Source: Cricetomys ansorgei
Lineage: Eukaryota > Chordata > Mammalia > Rodentia > Nesomyidae
Length of the DNA: 64,000 nt
Assembly (NCBI GenBank): GCA_026225945.1
Contig: JAMJFZ010001868.1
Span: 4,566,001 to 4,630,000 of the forward strand
Direction: 5' to 3'
Translations under genes and position numbers: made by a program
Shown here: in pieces, positions 23,821-36,232 of the stretch
How positions within the stretch are numbered: the stretch's first letter is position 1
Layout: the number at the start of each line of letters is the position of its first letter
The notes under the pieces: generated by a model
Told to the model about the DNA's origin: nothing
Database searches by the model: none
Seen by the model: the letters and a program-made list of their open reading frames with translations, nothing else

Positions 23821-24985
23821 ATACAACTTACAAAATACATCCTGGCTCCCCTCCTCCCCTCCCTCCACCCCATCCCCCCTCATCTCACCCAGATCTATGC
23901 CCATCACCACACACTAACGTCACTCCTTCTCCCCAGAAAAGAACCTTCCCCCCAGGCTTACAGCACAACCAGGGCATGGCATAGCAGGATGGAATGAGGC
24001 CAGGCACCAATACCTACATCAAGGGTAGGCAGCCTGACAGGAGAAAAAGTCTCAAAGGTCAGTAAAATGGTCAGAGACATCTCCACTCCAGTCTGTTGGC
24101 ATTTTTCAAAGACACCAATCTAGACAGTTGTGGGACGCATTTAAGTCAGGTTCTGTGTCTACAGCTTCAGTCTCTGTGGACCTATGAGCGTTGGTCAGTT
24201 GACGTTGTGAGGTTTATTCTCCTGGTGAATTCAGCCCCTCTGGTTTCCACCATCCCTCCTCTCCCTCTTCTGTGGGGTTCTCTCACCTCTGCATGATGTT
24301 TGGCCCTGGGCTTTTCCAGATGCTCTTCTCAGCTGCTGGGGGTGGGGGTGGAGGCTCTTTGATGAGGACTGGTTTAGGTACCTATCTATGACCAGAATGT
24401 GACATCATTAGAAATTGTCTCTGGGTAATCTAGTCTCTAGTTTTTCTCCTGGCCTGCAGTTTCAGGCAGGGATTCCTTCCTTTGGCATGGAGTTCTGTCT
24501 TTCCATTGTCAACGAGGATCTTGCAGGGCAGATAGGCCATATGTCAGAGGTTTTGTGGCTGGGATGGTGTCCCAGTTTCACCACTGGAAACTATGCCTGA
24601 CCATAGGAGATGGCCTGTTCAGATTCTCTATCCCTGATTACTAGGGATCCTTGTTAGAGTCTCCTCAGATTCCTGTGAGTTACCACTAGACTAAGTCTCT
24701 CGATCTCCCTCTAATTGTCTCCCAATTCTTATTGTCTCTCCATATGTTTTCACTCTCCATTCCTCTCCTCTTCCTGGTCCCCTCCATTCCCATTCCCATC
24801 CTCCCCCACCCCACCTATACCCTCTGTTCAATTTCCACCCTACCAGGGAGATCTCTGTGTTCCAACTGGGCCCCTTCTTGTTGCATAGTTTTTCTGTGTC
24901 TGTGGATACTAGTATTTTTCTCCTTTGCTTAGCAGTTAGTATCTACATATAAGTGCATAATTCTTATCTAGATTTTCAGTATGCC
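23821..24985 (-). mobile_element. L1 3'UTR and end, antisense, 5'-truncated
   Basis: After the pyrimidine tail come C-rich sequence, 'GGCATGGCATAGCAGGATGG', 'GGCTGGGATGGTGTCCCAGT', 'GATCCTTGTTAGAGTCTCC' and 'GTATCTACATATAAGTG', the last being the antisense counterpart of the L1 segment near the end of ORF2. About 1.15 kb is present. The family assignment rests on this layout, and the exact subfamily is open. Confidence 0.6.
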
Positions 24986-25737
24986 TGTGGGGATTTGCTC
25001 TTCACAAAACACCTTGGCCTTTGTGGCATATGGTAACAGGCCCCAGTCCTCCAAGAGAGTAGGCAACACCTTGCTGGTGTGTGAGAGAGTGTAGGGTGTC
25101 TGACACTGCTGGTTATTACTTAGTAGGTTTCCCCCATAATCTGCTTCCTCAGCGTTACTGGATGAGAGCTAAGGCAGGGGGCACAGTGTTGAAGGAACTC
25201 CAGGACTGCATTCTTTCCTTGGAGTTAGCAGTTTGCAAGGTGAAGGAGAGGGACAGGAGATGAGCAGAGGGCAAAAGCAACAACTACACACCACACACTG
25301 AGCTCAGCAGAGATAATTCTTAACATTTCTAATGACCCGATTACTCACTCATCCAGGAAGGCTTTAACTTCACAGCTTATGATGATGTAATGTGACCATT
25401 TTTTATTACTACCACTATCATGGTACTACTTCCCTTCCACACAGGGAAGAATGTACAGAGCCAAATATGAAATTATGATGTGTGTGTTGAGACAATGTGT
25501 CACATAGAAATGGCAGACAGCAGTGCAAAGCGTAGTAAACACGCCCAGAGAAAACAGAGCTCAGAAACCTCTCACGTGGAGTGGGCAGACAGCCACTTAA
25601 CAGGGAGCAGAGACTCTATTGCAGACCTCACTTCTGTGTGGCTCAAGCCAGGATCCTCCTCCCCCACCAAACCAGAGAAATCCTACAGGGTCGAGATTTT
25701 CACCTTCTCTGTTCCTCTCCATTTAAAAATAATATGT

Positions 25738-25773
25738 TATTATATATATATATATATATACATACATACATAC

Positions 25774-25815
<42 letters not shown>
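25738..25815. repeat. (TA)n tract with a CATA interruption
   Basis: Two TA blocks flank a CATA repeat at 25761-25775. This is a cruciform-prone, very AT-rich sequence. Confidence 0.95.
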
Positions 25816-25819
<4 letters not shown>

Positions 25820-26283
25820 AATTTTTTGATAGAATTTTGTGAAAACAGTTTTTGGGAATTCATATATTTTATGCTTCCCTTGCTTCCTACATGAAGCCAT
25901 CTCCTGAATCCTGGTTGGATCCTTATTATCTCTAATAATTGCCTTTGATAACTCTTCCCCCTGGCTTTCCCCCACCTTTGATCTTTTCAACAAGTAGAGA
26001 CTGATAAATCATTCCTAGTCTACTTTGCAGAAGATTATCTGCCATGTAGATTGGCATTAAATTTTTTTTCTAATCTCTACTCCAGAAAATTAATGCTGCT
26101 GAGTTTCCTATAAAGACTCCATTTGTACCCTCATTTTAGACTTCCTTTTTTCCCCCTCAGGATCTTCCAAATGTGAGGATCCAGGATTTTATCTAGTTTC
26201 TAGTAACTAAAAAATTCCACTGTAGGAGATGCTCTAATGGAGGACAGAATTCTACCAAGAATTTGCACTTGTATATGGGGGCA

Positions 26284-26432
26284 ACACACATACACACACA
26301 CACACATACACACACACATTCACACACACAAACACACTCTCTCTCACACACACATACACACACACTTACTCACACACATACATAATCTCTCTCTCACACA
26401 CAGAGACTACACACACACACACACACACACAC
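26284..26432. repeat. Interrupted (CA)n array
   Basis: CA dinucleotides with TACA, CTCT and TTCA interruptions across about 150 bases. The apparent Thr/His-rich frame is a by-product. Confidence 0.95.
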
Positions 26433-27499
26433 TCATATTCAGTTAATCTCTAAACAGTTACTGAATCCTATTTGATTTGATGAGATACAAATAATAAATG
26501 ATTTTATTTTCCAACTGCTTAAAATTTTCATTTTGATTGACAAAATATATGTATTTATGGTTGTTTCTCAAGTTATAGAACCTTATGCTTGGTACATGTA
26601 TGTGCATGTGTCTATATACATATATACATGTGTGTTAATATATACTATGGAATGGCTAAATAAAACCAATGAACAAATATATCACCTCATATACCTTCTA
26701 TTTTTTTTTTGAGTTAAAATACTTAAAATCTAGTCTCAACAATTTAAAGTAATGCATGTTTTGAGGTATATGAATACCATTAATCGCAGTCAGTAAGTGT
26801 TTAATTAGTATCACAAATTTATCCCTGCAGTTTTTCTGAAGTTTTGTGTCCTTTGAACAACACTCTCCCCACTGCCTCCTTCTGAAACTCTGGTCCACAC
26901 TGCTCTGTTTTATTGCTTTCTTGAGTTTGACTTTTTAAACGCTCTGTCTTTCCACGTATTTTATCTAATATTTTTCTTTATTATTTAATTTATATTTCAA
27001 TCACATGCCATCATGACTCCACACTTCTCTCTTACTGAAACACTGATTTGCTTGTAGATGAGGGCTTGCCAGGCTGAGATGGGTATGTGGGTGGCCTGCT
27101 TCTGAAACACAATGGCTTCCCTTCCCTCCCTCCTTCCCTGTCCTAGGCTCCCATGCTTGGGTTGCTGGGAAGACAAAACTGAATGAAAGTCACAAATGCT
27201 TTTCCTTTACTTCTTGGCCAGCTCTGCTTGACTGGTGCAGATGCCTCCCTGATGTCCATCCTTAACATCTGTGGAGTGTGGAGTCCAAGGGAAAATGAAG
27301 GCATAGACTTATGTCTAAATATATTAAGAAATTATGTATCCAGGCAACAGACTGTTAAATCCAGTGTGCTCTTTGCCTTTATCTCGACAATTATATGATT
27401 TGCTGACCTGCAAAGCCAGGTTGTATTCTCCATTTCCTCAGGTTCTTGGAATTCTCTCTGTTAATGTTATGGTGCAGGATGAACTGTCCCTGTCCCTGC

Positions 27500-29100
27500 C
27501 TCATTTCTCCATCTGGGGCCTGTAGCAGTACACCTACTGTGGCGGCCCAGCAAGGATGACAAGAAGGCATATTTCATATCTGCAAGCTCTGCCAGACCTC
27601 AGCAGAGGGAACCACCATCATGGCCAGTGGCATATTCACACTGGAACCCCAAGTTGCTGGGGTACAGCCTCAGCAACAGGATGAGGGTCAGGGAAAGACC
27701 CAAGTAAGGTATGATTGGATCAGTGACAAGAGAGAAAGATGAAAGCATGCTTGATTAAAGAGACAACTGGCTAATGATTCAGCCAGGGAGTTCACTAGTG
27801 CTCTCTCGCTTGGCCAATATCACTCCAGTCTTTTATTTACTAAAAGTACATTGTAACGTTTACAGTTTATCAAGGTCAAGCACATTGAAAGCTTCACAGA
27901 ACTTGCATAGTTACATTGTCAGCAAGAACAACCTTCATAATAACAGTTTAATCTTCAACTTGTTTTTTCTCAGAAAACCTCTAACACAGTGGTTCATTAA
28001 CAGTTTGCTGGGTGCTCTACTTGCAGTTTCAGCATCTATCAGACAGACAGACAGAGGGCATAAAGTTGCCAGAAAGAAATTCTATAGATTTTAAACTTTC
28101 TCTAGTTTTTCTGCTTCTTCCCTGTATCTATCCAACTTCAACCATGTATTTCTTTAGCATTAATAACATCTATTCCTCTTTTCCTTGATTACTCATTTTT
28201 CTTGTTTTTGGGGCTCTCTGTAGTTTCAAGTTAGTATATACATTTAAGCAGTTTCAATCTTAAGCAGATTTTTAAGCTTTGAGTATAATCACATCTATCC
28301 TAGGTTTATAATTTATTATAGCTTTTCCATATGCTTTTATCATTGCCTCTAGGTAAGCTTTCTTTTTTCTTAAAAAAGGGCATACATTCTCAGGGGAAAT
28401 TATCTATTTCCTATCTGTGTCCTTGTCTTTCCAGACATGTTAACTCCCCTATCCAGGCTCCTAGGTCCCTGTCTTTACTGGGGAATCAGTGCCTTTTGTG
28501 CCAGGAATAATTGTGTAATACAACTCCCTCATTCTCTGTGTAATATCAGGTCAGGGATATTAGACATGAAACAACTCTCACATATGCTTAGGACTTGAAG
28601 GTCAGTAAGACTGTTATTATTTTTAGTGTTATAATCACCATGTCCCTGTTTTCAATGTATCTCTTTCCCAGTTAGTAAGGGCTGAATTAAAGATTCTTTT
28701 AAGTTTTATCAATAAGCAAAACAGACAGCAAGGCTATCATCAGCTGTGCAGCAGAAAGGAGCGGTGAAAGGGCATGACAGCTGTGCAGCAGCCGGACCTT
28801 GTCAGACAGCACTGCCATGCTGGTATAGACACCTACACTGAGTGTCTCCTCTCAGGTGTTTTATTAGTTCAGAACTTCTTGGATGTTCTACTGATATCAT
28901 GTGCAGATCATATGCAACCAAACATCCCCCAAAGAAATCCAACTTCTGCAGACAATACAAAATGCCAAGACCTAGGATAGCCCCTCACCCAACCGTGCAT
29001 AAAACAAATTCAAACATAAGGAAAAGTAAATTTACCAACAGGGGCTCCAAGGTCCGGTACCTTTATCTTTCCTGTCTTGAGTCTGTCTCCCATGATTAGA
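27500..29100 (-). other. Unresolved block, possible antisense ERV relic
   Basis: The stretch has GC-richer islands at 27530-27720 and 28740-28830 around AT-rich sequence. 'TCTTTTATTTACTAAAAG' at 27831 and 'GTTTTATTAGTTCAG' at 28859 read as AATAAA-type signals on the minus strand. A 14-base motif CAGCTGTGCAGCAG occurs at 28741 and again at 28779. I do not recognise any conserved gag, pol or env frame. Confidence 0.3.
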
Positions 29101-29409
29101 GGATCCAGATACCTGTGTGTAACCACCCCACAAGAATGTTCAAGCTTCATTTTACCTCTTCTCATTGTTTAAAACAGTAATCTCTTAGATTAAAAGTTGT
29201 TCTCCTGTGGAGAACAGACTCCAGAAAGGAGTCTCTGTAGGTGGTAGAAGCAGGATTGACACCACTGGGGGGGGGGATTCTGGAGTATTGCACAGTCAGA
29301 ACGTGAGCTACAAGAAGGTACAGGTTTTATAGAGGAACACACTAGATGGGGAAAGTTAGGACTACAGGAGAGCCAGGGTGGGTCCATCCTTGTATTCTTT
29401 CTCTTCATT

Positions 29410-29765
29410 TTTCTTTTCTTTCTATTTTTTGAGAATTTCATACATATAATGTGTTTTGACCAAATCCATCCATTCCCACCTGTCCAACCCTTTCTTGATT
29501 TCCTACCCCCACTTTCCCTCCAAACTTCACACCCTCCCTCCATAAAACTCACTGAGTCTACTTAGCACTCCATGTGCATGCATAGTGTGGGACAATCTTC
29601 TGAAGATAGTAGCTTTCTAGGGCCGATTCCTGAAGAAAATTGACACGCCCACTAGCCATCAATAGCCAATAGCTCTTCAGATAGGGGTGGAACTTGCTGA
29701 TCCCTCCCTCATCCATGCTGGGACTTTGGTTGGCTTGATCTTGTGAAGTTCTTGTGCCTGTAATT
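29410..29765 (-). mobile_element. L1 3'UTR (Lx-type), antisense
   Basis: 'TGAGAATTTCATACATATAA', 'TTTTGACCAAATCCATCC', 'AACTCACTGAGTCTACTTAG', 'CATCAATAGCCAATAGCTCT', 'AGATAGGGGTGGAAC' and 'GGCTTGATCTTGTGAAG' follow the known antisense order of an Lx-type L1 3'UTR. Confidence 0.78.
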
Positions 29766-30391
29766 ACAGACACTTTCCCCTTCTTCTCTCCCTTATCTTT
29801 TTCTTTCTCTCACTTTCTCTCTCTTCTCATCTCTTTCCACTTCTCTTCTTTTGTTTTTATTTACTTCTTTATAGACATAAACAATAGATACTATTCACTT
29901 ACCGGGGTCATCTCGTGGACAACATTGAAGTCAATGCCTGCCTCCAGATGTAAGGCCTTCACCCCATTGTCTCTCACTAAGAGAACATTTCAGAGTGCTA
30001 AAGAATGACCATGAAGTGATTATAGGTAATAGCTTTGAGTTTTCTCTACTTATATGAAAAGGTAAGCCACTTGTAAACGTCACTGCTAATGTTTGTAATA
30101 GACTACCCCCTAAAGATACAGAATTGCTCGCAATACTGATGCTGGCACTAAGTCACTAGATGAGATAAAGTAAAAAAGTAAAATAAACCATAAACAGAAG
30201 AATCCTTTAATTAAGGGAGAGGAATTTACTCTTGAGAGCCCTAATGGATTGTCCTGTAATGTTCGATGTTTATCCACAAGCCATTGCAGTTTTGTTGAAA
30301 TCTCTAAATTGTAGTATTGCTTTGCAAGCAATATAGCTTCATTAACAGAAACTTTTAACTGTTTTCTGTAATTTATTCAAAAACTTTAGTT

Positions 30392-30575
30392 CAGTGATTC
30401 TCAACTTTCCTAACGCAGTGACCTTTTGGTGCCGTTCCTCATGTTGTGGTGACCCCAAACCATAAAATTACTTTCATTGCTACTTTATAAATGTAGTTTT
30501 GCTATTGTTATGAATCATAATGTAAATATCTGATATGCAGATGACCTTAGGCGACCCCTGTGAAAGGGTCATTAG
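30392..30575 (+). mobile_element. URR1-type hAT transposon, 3'-truncated
   Basis: It starts with the hAT-Charlie terminal repeat CAGTGATTCTCAACTTTCC and continues 'CTCATGTTGTGGTGACCCCA', 'ATAAAATTACTTTCATTGCT', 'GTAAATATCTGATATGCAG' and 'CGACCCCTGTGAAAGGGTC'. The terminal 35-40 bases of the 3' end are absent. The element is non-autonomous and non-coding. Confidence 0.85.
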
Positions 30576-31322
30576 TTAGTATTTCTTTTATGTGTGGCAA
30601 TCATGCATTTGCTCTGAGTCTTTCTACAAAGGAAAAAAAAAAAAAACCTGTGAGATATTCCAAAAGTATAGCATGTCTGAGTACATTTAAGAAACATTTT
30701 ACATTTGTATAATTTGAAAGGTATACAGATCACACAGATCATGTGTTTTAGTTGAACCCCCCCCTCCCCTTTATCTAGGACCAGCATCATGTGTTTTTCA
30801 AGGGAAAAGCAATTACATGAAACAGAGAGGTCAGGGTGGAATTTCAGAGGGGATTACTGAGGGCTTTGCTAGTGGAAGCAGAATATGAAAACCTGGTATC
30901 TAAAAACAAAATAAACCCAAATTTTGTTTTATTCGGTACCCACAAAACCTTTAGAATTATTCAACCATAGAGGCAAGCTAAAAGTGAGGCATTTCCCAGA
31001 ACACACCAGGACCTTTGAATTAGTGGTTTATCTCAGGATAAATTGCAGTAGATAATTAAATTTCACTGATTTCAACAGACTTTTGTTTTTCCAGTCATTT
31101 GATTATAATTTACTTTTAGCATTTTCCTTAATGATCATCTCAAAATGACATTCTTAGGTATGACTAACATTTTTTTTTTTAAGGTACCAAATCTGTATAG
31201 GTAAAAACTTGAAGTCTATTTCCCTTTGCACACTGACAGATGAGATGGAATCACTTGGATCTGTTCCTACCCCATCCCTTTTCCTTGCTGGGAATGCTTA
31301 ATGAATTAGAATGGTGTAGTGA

Positions 31323-31324
<2 letters not shown>

Positions 31325-31384
<60 letters not shown>
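31325..31384. repeat. (GA)n tract
   Basis: About 30 uninterrupted GA units. Confidence 0.96.
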
Positions 31385-31389
<5 letters not shown>

Positions 31390-32796
31390 TTTTGATAGGG
31401 TCTAAATGCCAAGAGGCAGGAGTGGTACTAAGAGAGAAGACTCAGTTAATCTCATGACCCCACCCCCCATAAGGCCAGACTAGGAAGTGAAGTAAATCCT
31501 TTTCGGAGGCAAATGAGCAAGGACATAGATGTAGGAGTACAGCTAGGAGAAGTTCATAGTACCATGACTCACTGATCTCTTCTCTAGGAATAAGTTGTTT
31601 CAAATGGAACATTTCTAGTTTCCGCAGAAGATATTTCCCTCCTTCTGGTTCTTCCTATCTGAAATTGCTCAACAATACTGTTTTCTCATTGCTATTATTG
31701 AACAAACTTGGTAAAATGCTCCAAATATTTATTAGATGATAGCTTTCTTATGAGAAAAAAATGGTGTTTTATTGGTTTTTTGTTTTTGTTTTTGTTTTTT
31801 TGTCTGATTTGTTTGCTTCTGCAACACCAGGATTGGGGATAGTTCTTGGAATATAAATGGACAATTTGAACTAATATTTTTCACTGTACACTTTGCAAGT
31901 TTAGGAAAATCATGTAGAAAGACCCAGCATAACTTCTGGCACATAAAAATGCCCTTTTGAATTTCTTCCATTCTTTTCTTTGGTTATCAGAATCACTAGA
32001 GGTTGATGAAGCCAGTAAGTTCACTTAAAGATTAAAGAAGTGAATTAAGTTAAGCAGAAGATCTAAAGTGAGCAGCCAACTGTCTTAGTAACAAGGGTTA
32101 TATTTGAATGTAACATGGAATACATGAAAGATTAGTATTTCCCTGCCACACTAGCCTTCTTGACAGATAAACACTTCTTGAATCCGCCCCCCCCCCAAGG
32201 ATAGTTCCTGAATCCTGATGCTCTTATCTAACTTTTCATTGAAAAAAATACAAATTTGTTTGAGAGAGATGGTGTGAAGTTGGTTATCTGGATTGAAAAG
32301 TACAGCATCTGCTTGTATTTCAGGTGCATGTGGAGATTTTAGTACAACCATGAGTTTGCCAGCAATGTTTTAAGGAAATGGGACTCTGTTTAGATTGTTT
32401 CTTGAACAGTGGTCTTGGGTATTTGGCAGACTGAGGGAGTAGCAGGAGAGCCCCTTTCTATCGACTCTTGTGCTCTGTTCCAGGAAAAGCTGTGGTTTGA
32501 AGACAGCAGCTCAGCACTAGTCAGAATAAGAGGCTATCTGGTCCCTTCTTTTTAATGAAAAACAAATGCATGGAATGAACTATTGTAATATAAGCTAAAA
32601 AGTATCTATACTGTTTTCTCCACTGTCCCTCCAATGTATGGGTGACTCCCCATGAAGCATTGGATATCCAATGCGTGCACCATATCTAGGCAGCTTGCAC
32701 CACACCTATATCTCCTTATAAAATACTATAGCTTGGCTTTGGCTGTTTTTCCAAGCTAAAACACCTTTTACTGGGTAAAAGGTGATGATGCTAGAG

Positions 32797-33019
32797 CAGT
32801 GGTTCTCAACCTTCCTGATGCTGCGATCCCTTAATGCAGTTCCTCATGTTGTGGTGACCCACAACCACAAAATTATTTTCTTTGCTATGTCATCACTGTA
32901 ACTTTGCTGCTGTTTTGAATCGTAATGTAAATATCTGATATGCAGATGGCCTTAGGTGACCCTGTGAAAGGGCCATTTGACTCCCAAAGTGGGTATGACT
33001 CACAGGTTGAGGACTGCTG
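32797..33019 (+). mobile_element. URR1-type hAT transposon, full length
   Basis: Terminal repeats CAGTGGTTCTCAACCTTCC at the left and ACAGGTTGAGGACTGCTG at the right bracket the URR1 body, with the same internal blocks as the copy at 30.4 kb. The 8-bp flanks TGCTAGAG and TACAAGAA agree at five positions, compatible with an old, mutated hAT target duplication. Confidence 0.9.
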
Positions 33020-33558
33020 TACAAGAACTTTGAAGAAATACGATCTTGTGGGAGACCTTTTTGGTCACTGAAAGCATGTCCTCAAAGGGGGTTGTGGGAT
33101 TTTGCTTTTCTCATTTTTGCATCTCAGCCATGAGTAAGTGGTTCGGTTCCACCATTTACTTCTACTATGATTTGCTACTTATCACAGGCCCAAAGGATCA
33201 TGGGTTGAAATCTCCAATATGGAGTCCACATGAACATGTTTATGAGTTAGCTCAGGTATGGTGAAGGGATACTGACTAACATGGCCTAGGTTTGCTGCCT
33301 TCGTCAAAGGTCCAGCTGAATGAATAGAAATAGTAATGTTAGGATAACAGTTAAAACTTTAACCTTCATTCAAAGGTAAATTTTTTCTAGACTTATTTTG
33401 GGTCCTTTGTGGTTTTCAGGCCTATAGTGGGAAAGGGGATGTAAGGGTTTCTTATGTTTTCCATATTTTTCTCCTCTTTCCACCCCCAATTTACATTTAT
33501 CTGGTTTCTTTGGATTTTTTTTGACTATTAGAGGATGAAGAAGTGTTTCATATGTAAT

Positions 33559-33560
33559 TT

Positions 33561-33632
<72 letters not shown>

Positions 33633-33638
33633 GGAGAG
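33559..33638. repeat. Compound (TG)n(AG)n microsatellite
   Basis: A TG block to about 33583 switches directly into an AG purine block with few interruptions. Confidence 0.95.
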
Positions 33639-35599
33639 GGAGAATCTTCCAGTTCTATGAAAGCTGTCCACAAGGGATGAAGCCTCCATGACTGAACAAG
33701 CTTGATTTTTGATGTGTTCTATGACTGAAGTATGTCTTGTAAACATTGTTATTAACTACGGCTATTATGTTGTGAAACAGATAGCTTGAACTTACTCCTC
33801 TGTCAAATGAAATTCCTTGGACCACAATCTCAATCTGCCATCCTTTGCTACCTGCAGTGCCTGCCTTCCCCTCACCCCCTGTCCCCCATGCCCCCAACAG
33901 CGGCCTGCACTGATTCCTCCTTTGGCCTTTGCCTTCTGAATCCCTATATTCCATCTCTGAAGCTTTCTCCACAGTGAACTCTCTTTTGGGCAGGATTCAC
34001 ACAGCTCCAAGATGCTCCCTGCTTCCCCACTCACATTTAATCTACAAGGAGAAACCCATTAAGCCTCAGAATTGATTTCAGTGCAGCTGTCGATCACCAC
34101 AGACATCACACAGACATGGTCACGTAGCCAGTCTTTGTCCTGCTTACTTTCTCATCAATTAAAAGAGAAATAGATCAGAAAAACTCTGAGTGTTTCTCTT
34201 CAAACTTCCTTCCTGACTCCAGCTAGATAAAGAACAGAAATACGCTGTGCTCTCCAGCAGCACATTCCGAGGGAACTTTCCTCTTCTTCCTTTTCGGCTT
34301 CAACTCTTTAAATAGTTTACATGAGAGAGGTTAGTGATGCTGTAGCTTCATTTCTTAGCATGTAGTCGGCGTGGAAACACCGTGGGGATGCTGCTCACAG
34401 GCAAGGCCTGGTTCATTTGGCCTGGTGAGGACTGACGGTCTACATTTTTAAGAAGATCCTGGGGATTTTGTTGCAGCTTCTTACACATCACACTCATTCC
34501 TTATTTCCAAGGACATCCTTCAGGGTTAAGAGGTTTTTTTTTTGTTTTATTTTTCCCGTCTGTTCACTTACTCCTGCCTTTAGGTCACCATGAAAACTGG
34601 GACAGAGACAGTCCCAGATCAGCATCCTGTCAGATGTCCAAAGAATGGCCAGGAAGCCCTTCAAGTTCTTCCCATGCCAGATGAATAATATACTCTGCCA
34701 TGTCTGTCAGGGTGCTATCTCTGGGTCAGGAACAGTTCTGGAGCAGGGGGATATATGTTCTAATGTCTATATGGGGTTCTACTTCATTCCTGTAACTTTG
34801 CACTCTTTTAAAAAACATTAGCTTATATGATGGGAGAGAGATGGCCAACATCCTTCTTATCCAGTGTCACCTATGGACACTTTAGAATATTGAAAGGCAC
34901 ATCAGAATTCACACGGCAGTTTTCAATACGGATCAAAAAATGTCTCCTTTTAAAGCCAGAGAGAGTTTATTGATCATCATTATCGAGAATGATCACTTGA
35001 GGAAGGACTGTGCTGCACTGTGAGGATCACTCTGAGCAGGATAGAGATTCAGTGAGTTATGAATGTTAAAATATCTATCCCAGGCACTGCGCTATGTCAG
35101 GCCTCAGAAGAACATGAACCACATGTATCCAGCTGCTGATTATGTTTTGTTTGACAAGGGAAGATTTCTTTCCTTTATAGTGAATTACAGCCACAGCCAA
35201 GGTTAAGTATAACAGGGATTAAGTTCTTAAAACCATCACAGAGCTAGGAACCCAGGGTTTGTTGAGAGGCTGTGTTTCTCCACTGATGACCTTTCTACTC
35301 TTTGAGGAGGAGAAGGACCAGGAAGGTCAAGTGTTCTGTCTTGTCTTCTAATCTAAGGAAGAGGAGGGGTTGATGTGAAGAGTGATGACAGAATTATTTA
35401 TGATAATTATTTATTTTAATCTTATCTATATTTGCAAGTGAGAAAAAGTTGCCTCCTGTAGGAAGAGAGTATAGAAGTTGGTGGAAAGTGGTGAGGGGTG
35501 GAGCAGAGGGAGGTTAGATAATGTAGCCAAAATACAGTCAGATGAAATGAGTAGGTTAGGATGTTCTATAGCACGGTAGGGTGATTCTAGACACAATGG

Positions 35600-35978
35600 G
35601 TAAAGGTACTTGCTACTGAACTTGATGAACTGAGTTCAGTGAGGTCCTACATGGGATGGGGAGAGGACTGGCTCAATAGGCTAAAAGCATTTTCTCTACA
35701 AGCATGACAATCTGAGTTCAAATATCCAGCACCCATGTAAGCAGCCAGGCATGACTGCATGTGTCTGTGACATGTGGAGACTGAACGCTTTCTGGTCACC
35801 TAGCTTAGACAAAACAGTGAGCTTCCACTCAATGAGAGATCCTGTCTCAAGGCAGTAAGATGAGGGCAATAAAGGAAGACACATGAAGTCCTGCTCTGAC
35901 CTTCACATGTGTGGGTACTGATATGTACACCTGCATAGTCACATGGCACATGCACCACATCCCCCTCTACATACAAAT

Positions 35979-36020
<42 letters not shown>

Positions 36021-36030
36021 CCTCTCTACA

Positions 36031-36061
<31 letters not shown>

Positions 36062-36064
36062 TCC

Positions 36065-36099
<35 letters not shown>

Positions 36100-36102
36100 T
36101 CC

Positions 36103-36149
<47 letters not shown>

Positions 36150-36165
36150 CCTCTCTCTCTTACAC

Positions 36166-36203
<38 letters not shown>

Positions 36204-36232
36204 TCTCACACATATACACACAAATAAAAATT
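35600..36232 (+). mobile_element. B3-like tRNA-derived SINE with long CA/CT-rich tail
   Basis: 'GAGAGGACTGGCTCAATAGG', 'GACAATCTGAGTTCAAATAT', 'CCAGCACCCATGTAAGCAGC' and 'CATGACTGCATGTGTCTGTG' give the SINE order, and 'CACATGCACCACATCCCC' leads into the repeat-prone 3' end. The tail from 35977 to 36219 is some 240 bases of CA runs separated by repeated CTCCCTCTCT-type islands, which suggests the unit itself was amplified. The upstream half may be a second, older SINE. Confidence 0.7.

Larger units (their letters stand above)
24986..27499. other. Unassigned stretches with AT-rich and CA repeats
   Basis: Outside the TA and CA arrays nothing is recognised. The 82- and 113-codon frames at 25480-25829 run into the TA repeat and end as Tyr/Ile strings, so they are not credible genes. 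Confidence 0.5.
29766..35599. other. Unassigned stretches between hAT and GA repeats
   Basis: Intervals 29766-30391, 30576-31324, 31385-32796, 33020-33558 and 33639-35599 contain short poly(A)/poly(T) and poly(C) runs but no gene or element I can name. An 18-bp palindrome lies at 32657-32674. Confidence 0.5.

Noticed and set aside
25480..25829. 113-codon frame starting in unique-looking sequence
   Set aside because: Its end is a Tyr/Ile string from the TA repeat and the start shows no homology or splice context.
30384..30577. Apparent 8-bp target duplication CTTTAGTT/CATTAGTT around the first URR1
   Set aside because: The right copy overlaps URR1 sequence itself and the element lacks its 3' end, so the match is coincidental.
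35977..36219. CRISPR-like regularly spaced repeat pattern
   Set aside because: Units are low-complexity CA and CT runs in a rodent intron; no direct repeat and unique spacer structure.
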